This document shows, one piece after another, positions 1 through 9,612 of a stretch of 64,000 bases of DNA. How positions within the stretch are numbered: the stretch's first letter is position 1; the number at the start of each line of letters is the position of its first letter. The notes below the pieces were generated by a model that saw nothing but the letters and a program-made list of their open reading frames with translations, made no database searches and had not been told where the DNA came from. The stretch is from NCBI GenBank assembly GCA_902612005.1, contig CACMCA010000005.1, forward strand, positions 1 through 64,000, written 5' to 3'. A program made the position numbers and the translations under genes. This DNA comes from an uncultured Prochlorococcus sp. GTDB taxonomy: Bacteria; Cyanobacteriota; Cyanobacteriia; PCC-6307; Cyanobiaceae.

Positions 1-1547
1 GTAGCCTCATCTAATATTAATATTGGAGCATCCTTTAAGACAGCTCTAGCCAATGCGATTCTTTGGCGTTGACCTCCTGAGAGCCTTTGCCCTCTTTCTC
101 CTACTATAGTTTTATAACCTTCTGGCAATTGTTCAATAAATTTATGAGCTTCCGCGATCTTTGAAGCTTTAATGATATCTTTAACATTTGGTTTGATTGA
201 GCCATAAGCAATATTTTCTTGTACACTACCATGAAATAAATAAGTCTCTTGACTCACTAAAGAAATACACTTTCTTAAATCCCTCAAATTTATTTCTTTA
301 ATAGAAATGCCATTCAAGGTTATTGACCCATTATTACTATCGTAAATCCTAAGTAGAAGTTTTATTATTGTACTTTTTCCAGAACCTGTTAAACCAACAA
401 TTCCTAATGTTGAGTTATTTTCAATTTTGAAATTTATGTTTTTTAAAGTTAAATCTCGTCCAGGATAATTAAAATTTACATTATTAAAAATAATTTCTCC
501 TTTGATATCTTTAGGTTCAATTTTTACTTTTCCATCTTTTATTTTTATAGGCGTATCTATGAGATCAATTACCCTATCTATTGAAGCCATAGATCTCTGA
601 AAATCATCTAAAACATGCCCTAAAGTAGTTAAAGGCCATAATAGTCTTTGTGTAATAAAAACCAAAAAACTATAGGTTCCCACATCAAGTGTCTTATTCC
701 AAGTTTGGAAACCTCCAATTAATAGAATCGCTATAAAAGCAAATAAGATTGCAAATCTTATAAGCGGGATAAAAGCAGAAGATAATTTTATGGCAGCCTT
801 ATTACTTCTTTGATATTCGAGACTTTCTTTATTTAATCTATTTAGTTCCCATTTTTCTTTAGTGAAACTTTTTATGGTTAGAATTCCACTTAAATTATTA
901 TTAAGTCTTGATGCCAACAATCCAGCTTTATTTCTAACATCTCTATATTTTGGAGCAAGCTTCCTTTGAAATTTAATTGATCCAAAAAATATGATTGGTA
1001 TAGGAAAGAATGCAAATAAAGCGATTTTTGGGGCGACAAAAATCATAGTGCCCCCAATTATTAATACAGTTATAAATAACTGAATAATCTGATTAGCCCC
1101 TTGGTCTAGAAATCTCTCGAGTTGATTTATATCATCATTCAAAATAGATAATAGTCTTCCAGTATTATCATTTTCAAAAAAATCCATATCTAATTCTTGG
1201 ATATGCTCATAAGCTTTAATTCTTAATTTATGCTGCGATACCTGAGCCAAATTTCTCCACAAAATCGAATATAAATATTCAAAGGAGGATTCACCAGACC
1301 AAACTACTCCTGAAGCAAATGCAAGAAAAATCAATTGTGCTGGAACTTCTTTTATCCCAAAACCAGCAATCCATGAATTCTGTTCCTTTACAACGATATC
1401 AACTGCAAGACCAATTATTACAGGGGGAGCTAAATCTAATATTTTATTAATTATGGAACTAAGAAAAGCAAAAAATAGTAACCTTCTTTCTTCAATGAGA
1501 TTTAAATAAAGTCTAATTATTGGATTTTGATTGTTTTTAGACCTCAT
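1..1547 (-). CDS. ABC transporter, fused permease/ATP-binding (MsbA-like), C-terminus cut by window start
   Basis: Minus-strand reading frame starting MRSKNNQNPIIRLYLNLIEERR with TM region, Walker A (GLTGSGKSTIIKLLL) and LSGGQRQRIALA-type signature; runs off window edge. Confidence 0.85.
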   Translation of the reverse strand, partial: MRSKNNQNPIIRLYLNLIEERRLLFFAFLSSIINKILDLAPPVIIGLAVDIVVKEQNSWIAGFGIKEVPAQLIFLAFASGVVWSGESSFEYLYSILWRNLAQVSQHKLRIKAYEHIQELDMDFFENDNTGRLLSILNDDINQLERFLDQGANQIIQLFITVLIIGGTMIFVAPKIALFAFFPIPIIFFGSIKFQRKLAPKYRDVRNKAGLLASRLNNNLSGILTIKSFTKEKWELNRLNKESLEYQRSNKAAIKLSSAFIPLIRFAILFAFIAILLIGGFQTWNKTLDVGTYSFLVFITQRLLWPLTTLGHVLDDFQRSMASIDRVIDLIDTPIKIKDGKVKIEPKDIKGEIIFNNVNFNYPGRDLTLKNINFKIENNSTLGIVGLTGSGKSTIIKLLLRIYDSNNGSITLNGISIKEINLRDLRKCISLVSQETYLFHGSVQENIAYGSIKPNVKDIIKASKIAEAHKFIEQLPEGYKTIVGERGQRLSGGQRQRIALARAVLKDAPILILDEA

Positions 1548-1557
1548 AAAATAATAA

Positions 1558-1851
1558 TTAAATTTTTCTATTATGATTTAAATTTTCTTTAGTTTCTAAT
1601 TTACATTTTGTTTTTGCATCTTGATGACTTGAAGTTTGTGTAAATTCTGAGTAGTAACAATCACAAGTTTCATTAGCAATTTCTTCACTATATACCATAT
1701 CTGCTTTCAACATCTCCTCTTTGACACTCTCAAGACAAAATAATTTTATGATTGAATTGTGTTTCGTTTGAGCTAGATAATAACTATTAAAAGAGTTGAA
1801 TAGGATTATCAGATTCACAAAAATAAAGAATTTACATTTGCTAACTTTCAT
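1558..1851 (-). CDS. hypothetical secreted/anchored protein
   Basis: ORF with hydrophobic N-terminus; no recognised domain. Confidence 0.5.
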   Translation of the reverse strand: MKVSKCKFFIFVNLIILFNSFNSYYLAQTKHNSIIKLFCLESVKEEMLKADMVYSEEIANETCDCYYSEFTQTSSHQDAKTKCKLETKENLNHNRKI

Positions 1852-1860
1852 TCACTATAC

Positions 1861-3642
1861 CTAGTTTCTGAATTTAATTTTTTTTAATTTATTTTTTGTT
1901 TCTCTATGCAGATCTCTGGGTAAATCTACTAAGCAGTAATCATTAAAAATCTGTATTTTGCCTATGGATCTACCATTTATATTAGTTGAATTACAGATTG
2001 AGGATATAATATTTGCAACTCTAACCCCATCAAATTTACCAAAGTTAAATTTGTAGGTTTCAAAAGAATCATTTTGATAATTATTTCTTCTATTTGAATT
2101 TCTCATACGAGTATTACTATTTCTATTTGATCTATTTCGATCAGTATTATTTTGTTTATGAATCCAAGAATCATCTTCATTAACAAAAAATGATTTATTA
2201 CCTATTACTAAATTAATCGCCGCCATTGCAATATTTGAATCGTCCATAGAGTATTTTTCTTTTAAATTATCTAGTACATCAATAATCAAAGCTTTATTTT
2301 CTTCATTTTCATCTTTAGCTAAAGAACTAACATTAACATTCTCTATAAGTTTCTCCATCCTTTTTTCATTTATTATTTTATTACTTGGTATATTAATTTC
2401 TTCAATCTTGGTTCTTATTGAGTTCTCTAAGTTTCTTAGAAAATGTTTTTCTCTTTGATTAACAAATAAAATTGCTTCTCCTGATCTACCTGCCCTTCCA
2501 GTTCTTCCAATTCTATGAGTATATGTTTCCTTATCAAAAGGAAAATCGTAGTTAACAACAAGTTTTATCCTCTCAACATCTAATCCTCTAGCTGCGACAT
2601 CAGTCGCAACAAGGATATTAATAAATCCTTTTTTTAATCTATCTACAGTATTTTCTCTTTGATTTTGAGGTATATCTCCATTAAGTACTGCCACAGTATG
2701 ACCTGAATTCTCTAAAGCTTCAGCTATTGAAGTAGTAAGTAGTTTTGTCCTCACAAAAATTATTACTCCCTCGTTATTAAGTTCTAATATTCTTTTTAAT
2801 GCATCTAACTTATGATGCCTTTGTACATATAGAAATTTTTGCGAAATTAATTGAGTTTCTTTTTTGACACTTTTAATTAATATTTCGGCGGGATCATTTA
2901 GATATTTTTTTGCTATATTCCTTATCTCACTAGGCATTGTTGCTGAAAACAATACCATCTGCTTATTATCTGGGAGTTGATCTATTATCCATTCAATATC
3001 TTCAAGAAAACCCATATTTAACATTTCATCTGCCTCATCTAAAACAAGACAATTTATATCTTTGATTTTAAAAGTTCCCTGCCTGATATGATCCATTATT
3101 CGGCCAGGGGTCCCAACTACTACGTCAACTTTTCTTTTCAATACAGATATTTGATTTCGATAATCGGTACCGCCATATATTGCAACCGTCTTAAAATTAC
3201 TAGATTCAGAACTATAACTTTTAAAAGATTCTGCCACTTGAGTTGCTAATTCTCTTGTAGGAGTCATAACTAAAACTTTGGCATTTAATTCTTTATTATC
3301 AGCAAGTTTTTCTATTAATGGTAGTGCGAAAGCTGCAGTCTTTCCCGTTCCTGTTTGTGCTTGGCCTAGTAAATCTCTGCCTAACATTAGTTCCGGAATT
3401 GCAGCTTTTTGGATGGGAGTTGGGTTTATATATCCTTTATTTCTTAACGAATTTAATATCGATTGATTAAACCCAAAATCGCGAAATCCATTCTCATAAT
3501 AATTTCTTTTCGATACTTCCAATGATTGAGATTCAATGTCTTTTTTGTTCTCTAACTTCTTTAACTCCTGGAGGGAAGTATCTTCATTCTGAGTTTTTTC
3601 CTGCTCACTATCAAGGGAGTTAATATCTTTTTTTAAAGCCAT
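1861..3642 (-). CDS. deaD: DEAD-box ATP-dependent RNA helicase
   Basis: AQTGTGKTAAFALP, PTRELA, VLDEADEML, SATMP, HRIGRTGRAGR motifs. Confidence 0.95.
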   Translation of the reverse strand: MALKKDINSLDSEQEKTQNEDTSLQELKKLENKKDIESQSLEVSKRNYYENGFRDFGFNQSILNSLRNKGYINPTPIQKAAIPELMLGRDLLGQAQTGTGKTAAFALPLIEKLADNKELNAKVLVMTPTRELATQVAESFKSYSSESSNFKTVAIYGGTDYRNQISVLKRKVDVVVGTPGRIMDHIRQGTFKIKDINCLVLDEADEMLNMGFLEDIEWIIDQLPDNKQMVLFSATMPSEIRNIAKKYLNDPAEILIKSVKKETQLISQKFLYVQRHHKLDALKRILELNNEGVIIFVRTKLLTTSIAEALENSGHTVAVLNGDIPQNQRENTVDRLKKGFINILVATDVAARGLDVERIKLVVNYDFPFDKETYTHRIGRTGRAGRSGEAILFVNQREKHFLRNLENSIRTKIEEINIPSNKIINEKRMEKLIENVNVSSLAKDENEENKALIIDVLDNLKEKYSMDDSNIAMAAINLVIGNKSFFVNEDDSWIHKQNNTDRNRSNRNSNTRMRNSNRRNNYQNDSFETYKFNFGKFDGVRVANIISSICNSTNINGRSIGKIQIFNDYCLVDLPRDLHRETKNKLKKIKFRN

Positions 3643-3646
3643 TTAA

Positions 3647-3675
3647 AATGCCTAATAATCTTCTGATTAGGCATT
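3647..3675 (-). promoter_or_regulatory. 10-bp perfect hairpin in the deaD 5' leader, about 4 nt before the start codon
   Basis: aatgcctaat-aatcttctg-attaggcatt; lies between recD stop and deaD ATG (3642). Confidence 0.6.
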
Positions 3676-3780
3676 CAACAAATATCTAAATTGACTTGAA
3701 TTGTTGACTAGCCTTACAGAGCCGAATTATTAATCTAACATCTTGGGGTTAAGATCTTACTAATTTCTCAAAAATAAGAT

Positions 3781-5484
3781 TTAATTTAAATAATATATAT
3801 CTAGAAATTTTTTCGCCCTTGTAACAGCAGTATAAAATAACCTTCTTTCAAAATTATCTCTGCAAAAGATATTTTCACTTTCTTTTTTTTCTTTTAGAGC
3901 ATATTGATTTCTTCTATATTTTTGTGACCACAAAATGCTTACTTTCTCAGATTCACTTCCTTGAGATTTATGAATAGTAATGGCTATTGCTGGGACAACA
4001 TTTTCTAAATTAGATGGATCAATTAATGAGATAATTTCTTCGTTATTATCATTAAATTTTCTAAAAAGATATTTTCTTTTATTTTTTAAACCTATAGTTA
4101 CTCCAATATCCCCATTTGACAATCCAATTTCATTATTATTTTTAGTACACATTATGGGAACACCCTCGTTTAGATTTTTAAGGTCATATGGTTTCTTTTG
4201 ACCAAAAATAATTTCATTCAAATATTCAACACTCCATATTCCAGAATTTTTTTCACATAAAATCAAGTGGCTTTGTAAATCCAGGAATATCTTGTCTACT
4301 AAATCTTTTTCATTAAGCAATAAATTATCAATACCCTCATCAAATATATATTTTTTTTTACTTAAATTTGAAGTTGAAAGATTTAACTTATTTAGATGAC
4401 TTGTAATCGAAACAAATAGCTCTTTTGGAATATCTTTTTCTCTACTTTTTGAAATAGTAACTTCTTTTGAATTGTTATTTTTTTCTAATTCTTTTATCTT
4501 TTGATTTAGTAAAGAATAATCTTTATTAAATATTAAACTACTAATTAATGCTATATCTCCAAAATTTCTATAAGTTTTTTCTAAATTTACTACAGAAGGT
4601 TTAATTGAACTATTTTCACCATATTCAAACAAATAATTCCAGATAGAACAGTTATTAACTGGAGACAATTGGTTTTTATCTCCAACTAAAATAATTTTAC
4701 AGTCCTTTGCTAATAAACTTAAAACTGATTCAATCAAATCGATATTAACCATTGACATTTCATCAATTATGAAAATATCAAGTTCTTTTAGTTTAAATTT
4801 CAAATTAAGAGATTTATTTTGATAATTTAAAATCCATCTATGTAAGGTTTGAAATTCTATTTGGTCTAGAAATTTGCTAAATGAAATATTTTTTTTATCA
4901 TTAAGAGCTTCTTTTAGACGAGCTGTAGCTTTACCAGTTGGAGCAGAGAAACCAATATTTAAAAAGTTATCAATTCGAAGGAGTTCTAGTATTAAATTTA
5001 TTATTAAAGTGGTTTTCCCAGTACCAGGTCCTCCTTGGATGAAAACTAAGTTTGAATATTTAAATATATTTTTAATTTGATCAATTTTATTATGATCTTC
5101 ATAAATTATCGAGTTCATTAAATTATCGTTATCTATTTTTTTTAAAAATAAATTCATAACTCTTTCTATCTTTTCTGACCATTTTAATAGGGATAATTTT
5201 CTATTTATTAATACGAATGGAGAATTAAGGGAACCTATCAAGCCTATATTTTTTAGAACATCTATATGTTTATTAGGCCAGCCATCTTCTAATAATTCAA
5301 AGATTATTAAACTATTATCTACATCAATAATTGTTTCACCATTTTTTTCAAACTCTAATAAGATTCTTATTGCATCTTTTACGAAATTTCCATATTTTTT
5401 TTCATTGAATTTGAAAATACCTAAGATTAAATTAAATATATGATCATATTGGAACTTTTCAATATCCGTATTAGTTTTAGGCAT
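3781..5484 (-). CDS. recD: exodeoxyribonuclease V alpha subunit (RecD)
   Basis: QGGPGTGKTTLIINL Walker A, superfamily I helicase motifs, C-terminal AITIHKSQGSE and FYTAVTRAKK; next to recB/recC. Confidence 0.92.
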   Translation of the reverse strand: MPKTNTDIEKFQYDHIFNLILGIFKFNEKKYGNFVKDAIRILLEFEKNGETIIDVDNSLIIFELLEDGWPNKHIDVLKNIGLIGSLNSPFVLINRKLSLLKWSEKIERVMNLFLKKIDNDNLMNSIIYEDHNKIDQIKNIFKYSNLVFIQGGPGTGKTTLIINLILELLRIDNFLNIGFSAPTGKATARLKEALNDKKNISFSKFLDQIEFQTLHRWILNYQNKSLNLKFKLKELDIFIIDEMSMVNIDLIESVLSLLAKDCKIILVGDKNQLSPVNNCSIWNYLFEYGENSSIKPSVVNLEKTYRNFGDIALISSLIFNKDYSLLNQKIKELEKNNNSKEVTISKSREKDIPKELFVSITSHLNKLNLSTSNLSKKKYIFDEGIDNLLLNEKDLVDKIFLDLQSHLILCEKNSGIWSVEYLNEIIFGQKKPYDLKNLNEGVPIMCTKNNNEIGLSNGDIGVTIGLKNKRKYLFRKFNDNNEEIISLIDPSNLENVVPAIAITIHKSQGSESEKVSILWSQKYRRNQYALKEKKESENIFCRDNFERRLFYTAVTRAKKFLDIYYLN

Positions 5485-5485
5485 T

Positions 5486-8400
5486 CTAAAAAAGGTTATC
5501 TAAATAATTAATTCTCTTTAAAGGTGCTTTTCCAATAAAAATACCTGGAGATATATCTTTCAACTTAGATTTTTCAAATAATTCAAAATCTGGCAATCCC
5601 TTTAGAAACAAATAAATATATCCTCCCAGATGTTTATGTGGTTGATAATTTTTAAGTCGCCAATTTAATAATCTATGCAATGCTAATAGATAAAGATGAG
5701 ATTGCAATGGATAATGATGTTTAATCATTTCATTTCTCATATTTTCATAGTTATAGTTTCTTGGTAAACAATCACTATTATCACTTCCAGAAATCAAATT
5801 ACTTTTCCAATCAATTACCCACCATTTACTATCTTCTAATTTATTACCTACAGGGAAAATACAATCAATACATCCTGAATGAAACCCTTTATTCATAATA
5901 GGAAGATCACTTATTTTTTTTGCATAGTCTCCACCAAATTCATATTCCTCATCCAATAGAAAGCATTTTGATATATCATTAGAATTAATATTTCTACCTT
6001 CATAAGATAGAGTTAAATCATATTTAAGCTCCTTAATTAAGTATTGATTTGGAATATCAACTAGTTTCTTGTTTTGTAATTCACTTCCTAAAGATAAATT
6101 TATAATTCTCAAAATCGCATCTTTTACTTTAAAAGTAAAAGAAGTATCGATTTGATGAAAGTTTAACTCCTCAATAATTAAATCAATTAATTCTTGATTA
6201 TTATCGTTTCTGAATTCAAATCTTTCTATTATTTTGTGTAGGCAAGTCCCAGCGATAGTTCCTTTTGGAAATTCACTTAAGGGATTTGGATAAGAAAAAT
6301 AATTAGGATAATTTTTTGCTTTCCTAAGATTAGAATCTTTGATAATTGATATATTATCTTCATAATCCTTATATTGATTAATAACTGTATCTATATTTTT
6401 ATCCTTACGTATCCAAGAAGAATAACTTGAATAAGAAATAAATTGATTAGAATTGAACTCCTTAGATATTTTTTTATTAAAGTTATAGATTTTCCAAAGA
6501 TTATTATTTAATATATTGGTTTGGGACTTAGAAATAATTTCTTTTATTTTCTCTTTTTCTATCCTGTCTTCAAAAGTAGTCTTATGAATATTAATATTTT
6601 CCAAATTATTAAGTAAATCATTATTTAAAATATTATTTGTATCTTCTAAATCATTAAAAACTATAAGTTTATATTTGCTTCTTGTAAGTGCTACATAAAT
6701 TAACCTCTCACTCTCTTTAAATAAATCTTCTTCTTCTATTAATTTTAATTTTTCGACCTTCGCGTAATTATTAGAAATATTAATGTATATGTTTCTATCA
6801 ATATTTGATTTCCAAATAGGTCCTTTTATTTTATTTGACTTATTTGAAATAATTGAGAGATATGGACATAGGACCATTTCAAATTCTAGACCCTTACTGC
6901 TATGAATAGTAGAGAGATTTAATCCATTTTGAAGATTATAATCTTTCGTTAAAAAATCTTCTCCGGTACAAATTCTTAAAATATGATCTAACTGATTTTT
7001 ATACCAGTTGAAAACTTTATTGAGATTAAAATCATTATTCATTAACTCTATTTCAACAATTTCTGAAAGTTGAAATAAATTTGAATTTAAATCTAAATCT
7101 TGAATAATCGATGATGACTTGTAATTTATAAGGAGTTCATTAACAATATTTAAAAAACCTTTTTCTCTAAGTTCCTTGGACCAAGTAACGCATTTATTAA
7201 TTAAAATTTGTAAATTATTACTAATTCCCTCATTAATTCCATCATCAAGTAATTCTTCTAATTCTATCTCTATAAACTTTGAAGCAGCAAGCAAATTTAT
7301 ATTTTTTAAAAACCTAGGATTTAATAAACATTTAATGAATAAAAATAGTAAAGAACTTGCTTCTGTATCAAAAATATTTTGTTTATTTTGAATTTTGCAT
7401 GGGAGGTTAAACTGATTTAATTTTTTTTTAAGATTTAAGCATTGCGAATTATTTAATGTAAGAATCGCAATTTTATTAATATCAATTTCTTTATTATTTA
7501 GAATAAAATTAACTATGTAATGAGTTACAAGATCGTCTATATCAGTTTCTTTTTTTGAAAATTCTACAATTTCAAATACATCCTTATATTTTAATTGAGA
7601 GTTAATATTTTCATTAATTCTGGATGTTAATTTACGATAGTTAAGTTTTGATTTTTTAAGTCCATTCTTATAAAGTTTATTAAGAACATCGATTAAATTT
7701 TTTGAGGATCTATAGTTATCTGTAAGACTTAAAACTTCAATAGCATTAGATTTAGCATCTAAGTAAGTTTCAATATCTCCACCTCTAAATTTATAAATCG
7801 CTTGTTTTGGATCACCTACACAAAGTAAAAAATGATTTTTATTATTAAAGAACTTTTTTATTAAATTCCACTGACTATTATCTGTATCTTGAAACTCATC
7901 TACTAAGACACATTTAAATCTTTTTTGAATTTTAGATAGAGTAATACTATTAGTAATATCTGAATCAAGAAATGTATTTTCTATTGTCTTTATAAGATCA
8001 TTGAAGTTGAAAATAGAAAAACTTTTCTTTAATTCAATTAATTTTATATAAGCTAATTGGGTAAATATTCTTACAAATTCCGTATAGAAACCTTCTTTTA
8101 TTTTATAAATTTTATCTTGTAATAAATTAAATTTGGTAAAATCTAGTTTTATATTATGTTTATTAATTTCTTTAGAAATATTTTCATTGTAAAAATATTT
8201 AGATAAAAGGTCATCTTTAGAAATATGATAGATAAAATCAATCACATTATTCGGATTAAGCCTTTTGTTAATTTCTTCAATCCAACAAGTTATTTGATTA
8301 AACTTATCATTTCTTGGTTTTGCAGCATATATTTGACTTTTACCACCACTCTCCTTAATTAATTTTCCCAACTCAATGAGTTGCAAATATAACTCCTTAC

Positions 8401-9124
8401 CTTTCTTATTCCATTCAATACAAAACTCGTTCCAATTTAAATAAAAAAATTCATTAAAATAATCACTTAAATCAATAATCTTATATTTATTATTGATTCG
8501 AAATTTATAGATATTTTCTTGATCTATATTTTTTAAAATTTCTACAAAAAATGACTTATTGATCCTACTTCCAAATCTAGAACTTATTTTTTTTTTGTTG
8601 ACTGCTGAAATAATCTCATGATTAAGATTCAGAAAATCATCAATCCACAAATTATCTATTACGTCTTTATATAAATTATCTATATTATTCTCAATGTATG
8701 GATCTTGAGTTACACCTATTTCAATACTATATTCTTCAATAATATTATTGCAAAAAGAATGGAATGTAGTTACTTGTAAATTATAAATTTCATTAACAAA
8801 ATTATCAATTTCAGATATAATTTTTTTCTTAGATTTTTCCTTCTCCTTAAATTTTAGATACCAATCCTTAAGGGTATTATCTATGTTACTTTCATTATGA
8901 TTTAGCAAATATAGTTTTAAATCCTTAAATCTCAAAAGTATTTTATCTCGTAATTCAGAACACGTATTTTTTGTAAAACTTAATAAGAGTATCTCACTTG
9001 GTTTGATTTTTTTCTCCAAAACATTTCTTAAAACCAGGTGAGCCAAAGTGAAACTTTTTCCAGTTCCTGCACTTGCTTCTACTAATCTAAATTTGTTGTC
9101 TAAATTAATTTGATTAATATCCAT
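5486..9124 (-). CDS. recB: exodeoxyribonuclease V beta subunit (RecB)
   Basis: VEASAGTGKSFTLAHLVLR, VDEFQDTD, STIHSSKGLEFEMV, YVALTRSK, C-terminal nuclease motif GCIDCIF...WWVIDWKSN. Confidence 0.95.
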   Translation of the reverse strand: MDINQINLDNKFRLVEASAGTGKSFTLAHLVLRNVLEKKIKPSEILLLSFTKNTCSELRDKILLRFKDLKLYLLNHNESNIDNTLKDWYLKFKEKEKSKKKIISEIDNFVNEIYNLQVTTFHSFCNNIIEEYSIEIGVTQDPYIENNIDNLYKDVIDNLWIDDFLNLNHEIISAVNKKKISSRFGSRINKSFFVEILKNIDQENIYKFRINNKYKIIDLSDYFNEFFYLNWNEFCIEWNKKGKELYLQLIELGKLIKESGGKSQIYAAKPRNDKFNQITCWIEEINKRLNPNNVIDFIYHISKDDLLSKYFYNENISKEINKHNIKLDFTKFNLLQDKIYKIKEGFYTEFVRIFTQLAYIKLIELKKSFSIFNFNDLIKTIENTFLDSDITNSITLSKIQKRFKCVLVDEFQDTDNSQWNLIKKFFNNKNHFLLCVGDPKQAIYKFRGGDIETYLDAKSNAIEVLSLTDNYRSSKNLIDVLNKLYKNGLKKSKLNYRKLTSRINENINSQLKYKDVFEIVEFSKKETDIDDLVTHYIVNFILNNKEIDINKIAILTLNNSQCLNLKKKLNQFNLPCKIQNKQNIFDTEASSLLFLFIKCLLNPRFLKNINLLAASKFIEIELEELLDDGINEGISNNLQILINKCVTWSKELREKGFLNIVNELLINYKSSSIIQDLDLNSNLFQLSEIVEIELMNNDFNLNKVFNWYKNQLDHILRICTGEDFLTKDYNLQNGLNLSTIHSSKGLEFEMVLCPYLSIISNKSNKIKGPIWKSNIDRNIYINISNNYAKVEKLKLIEEEDLFKESERLIYVALTRSKYKLIVFNDLEDTNNILNNDLLNNLENINIHKTTFEDRIEKEKIKEIISKSQTNILNNNLWKIYNFNKKISKEFNSNQFISYSSYSSWIRKDKNIDTVINQYKDYEDNISIIKDSNLRKAKNYPNYFSYPNPLSEFPKGTIAGTCLHKIIERFEFRNDNNQELIDLIIEELNFHQIDTSFTFKVKDAILRIINLSLGSELQNKKLVDIPNQYLIKELKYDLTLSYEGRNINSNDISKCFLLDEEYEFGGDYAKKISDLPIMNKGFHSGCIDCIFPVGNKLEDSKWWVIDWKSNLISGSDNSDCLPRNYNYENMRNEMIKHHYPLQSHLYLLALHRLLNWRLKNYQPHKHLGGYIYLFLKGLPDFELFEKSKLKDISPGIFIGKAPLKRINYLDNLF

Positions 9125-9135
9125 ATCTTTATTGA

Positions 9136-9609
9136 TTAATATTTGACCTCATTTTTATAAAGTAAGTAATTCTTAAATATATTGTTTAAATAATGCTCTT
9201 CTAAAGCAATCTTAAATTTAATTATTAAACCCAGACTTATCAATAAAAATAAATAATAAATAGATAGCTTTGTTACAAAAACTCCAAACGAAATAAATAT
9301 TAAAGAATAGTACATAGGATGACGCATAAATCTATAAATACCTGTAGTTACAAGATTGCTATTTTTTATAGGTCTTGGGAAAGGGGATAAATTTCTACCT
9401 AAGTCTTTAATTGCAACTAACAATATTATTAAAGCGATTATGATAATTAAAAACCCAACTAAATAAGATAAAGTACTAACTTGAATTATTTGTTTTTTTG
9501 GAATAAATTCCCATTGAAAAAAATGGAGACTAATAATAAAGAACTGTAAAAAGACAAGGATTATTTCATAAGCAGCTTTTAAAAATATTTTTAACTGAAA
9601 TTTAGTCAT
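9136..9609 (-). CDS. isoprenylcysteine carboxyl methyltransferase / phospholipid methyltransferase-like membrane protein
   Basis: TM segments plus GIYRFMRHPMYYSLIFISFG motif typical of the family. Confidence 0.7.
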   Translation of the reverse strand: MTKFQLKIFLKAAYEIILVFLQFFIISLHFFQWEFIPKKQIIQVSTLSYLVGFLIIIIALIILLVAIKDLGRNLSPFPRPIKNSNLVTTGIYRFMRHPMYYSLIFISFGVFVTKLSIYYLFLLISLGLIIKFKIALEEHYLNNIFKNYLLYKNEVKY

Positions 9610-9612
9610 TAT

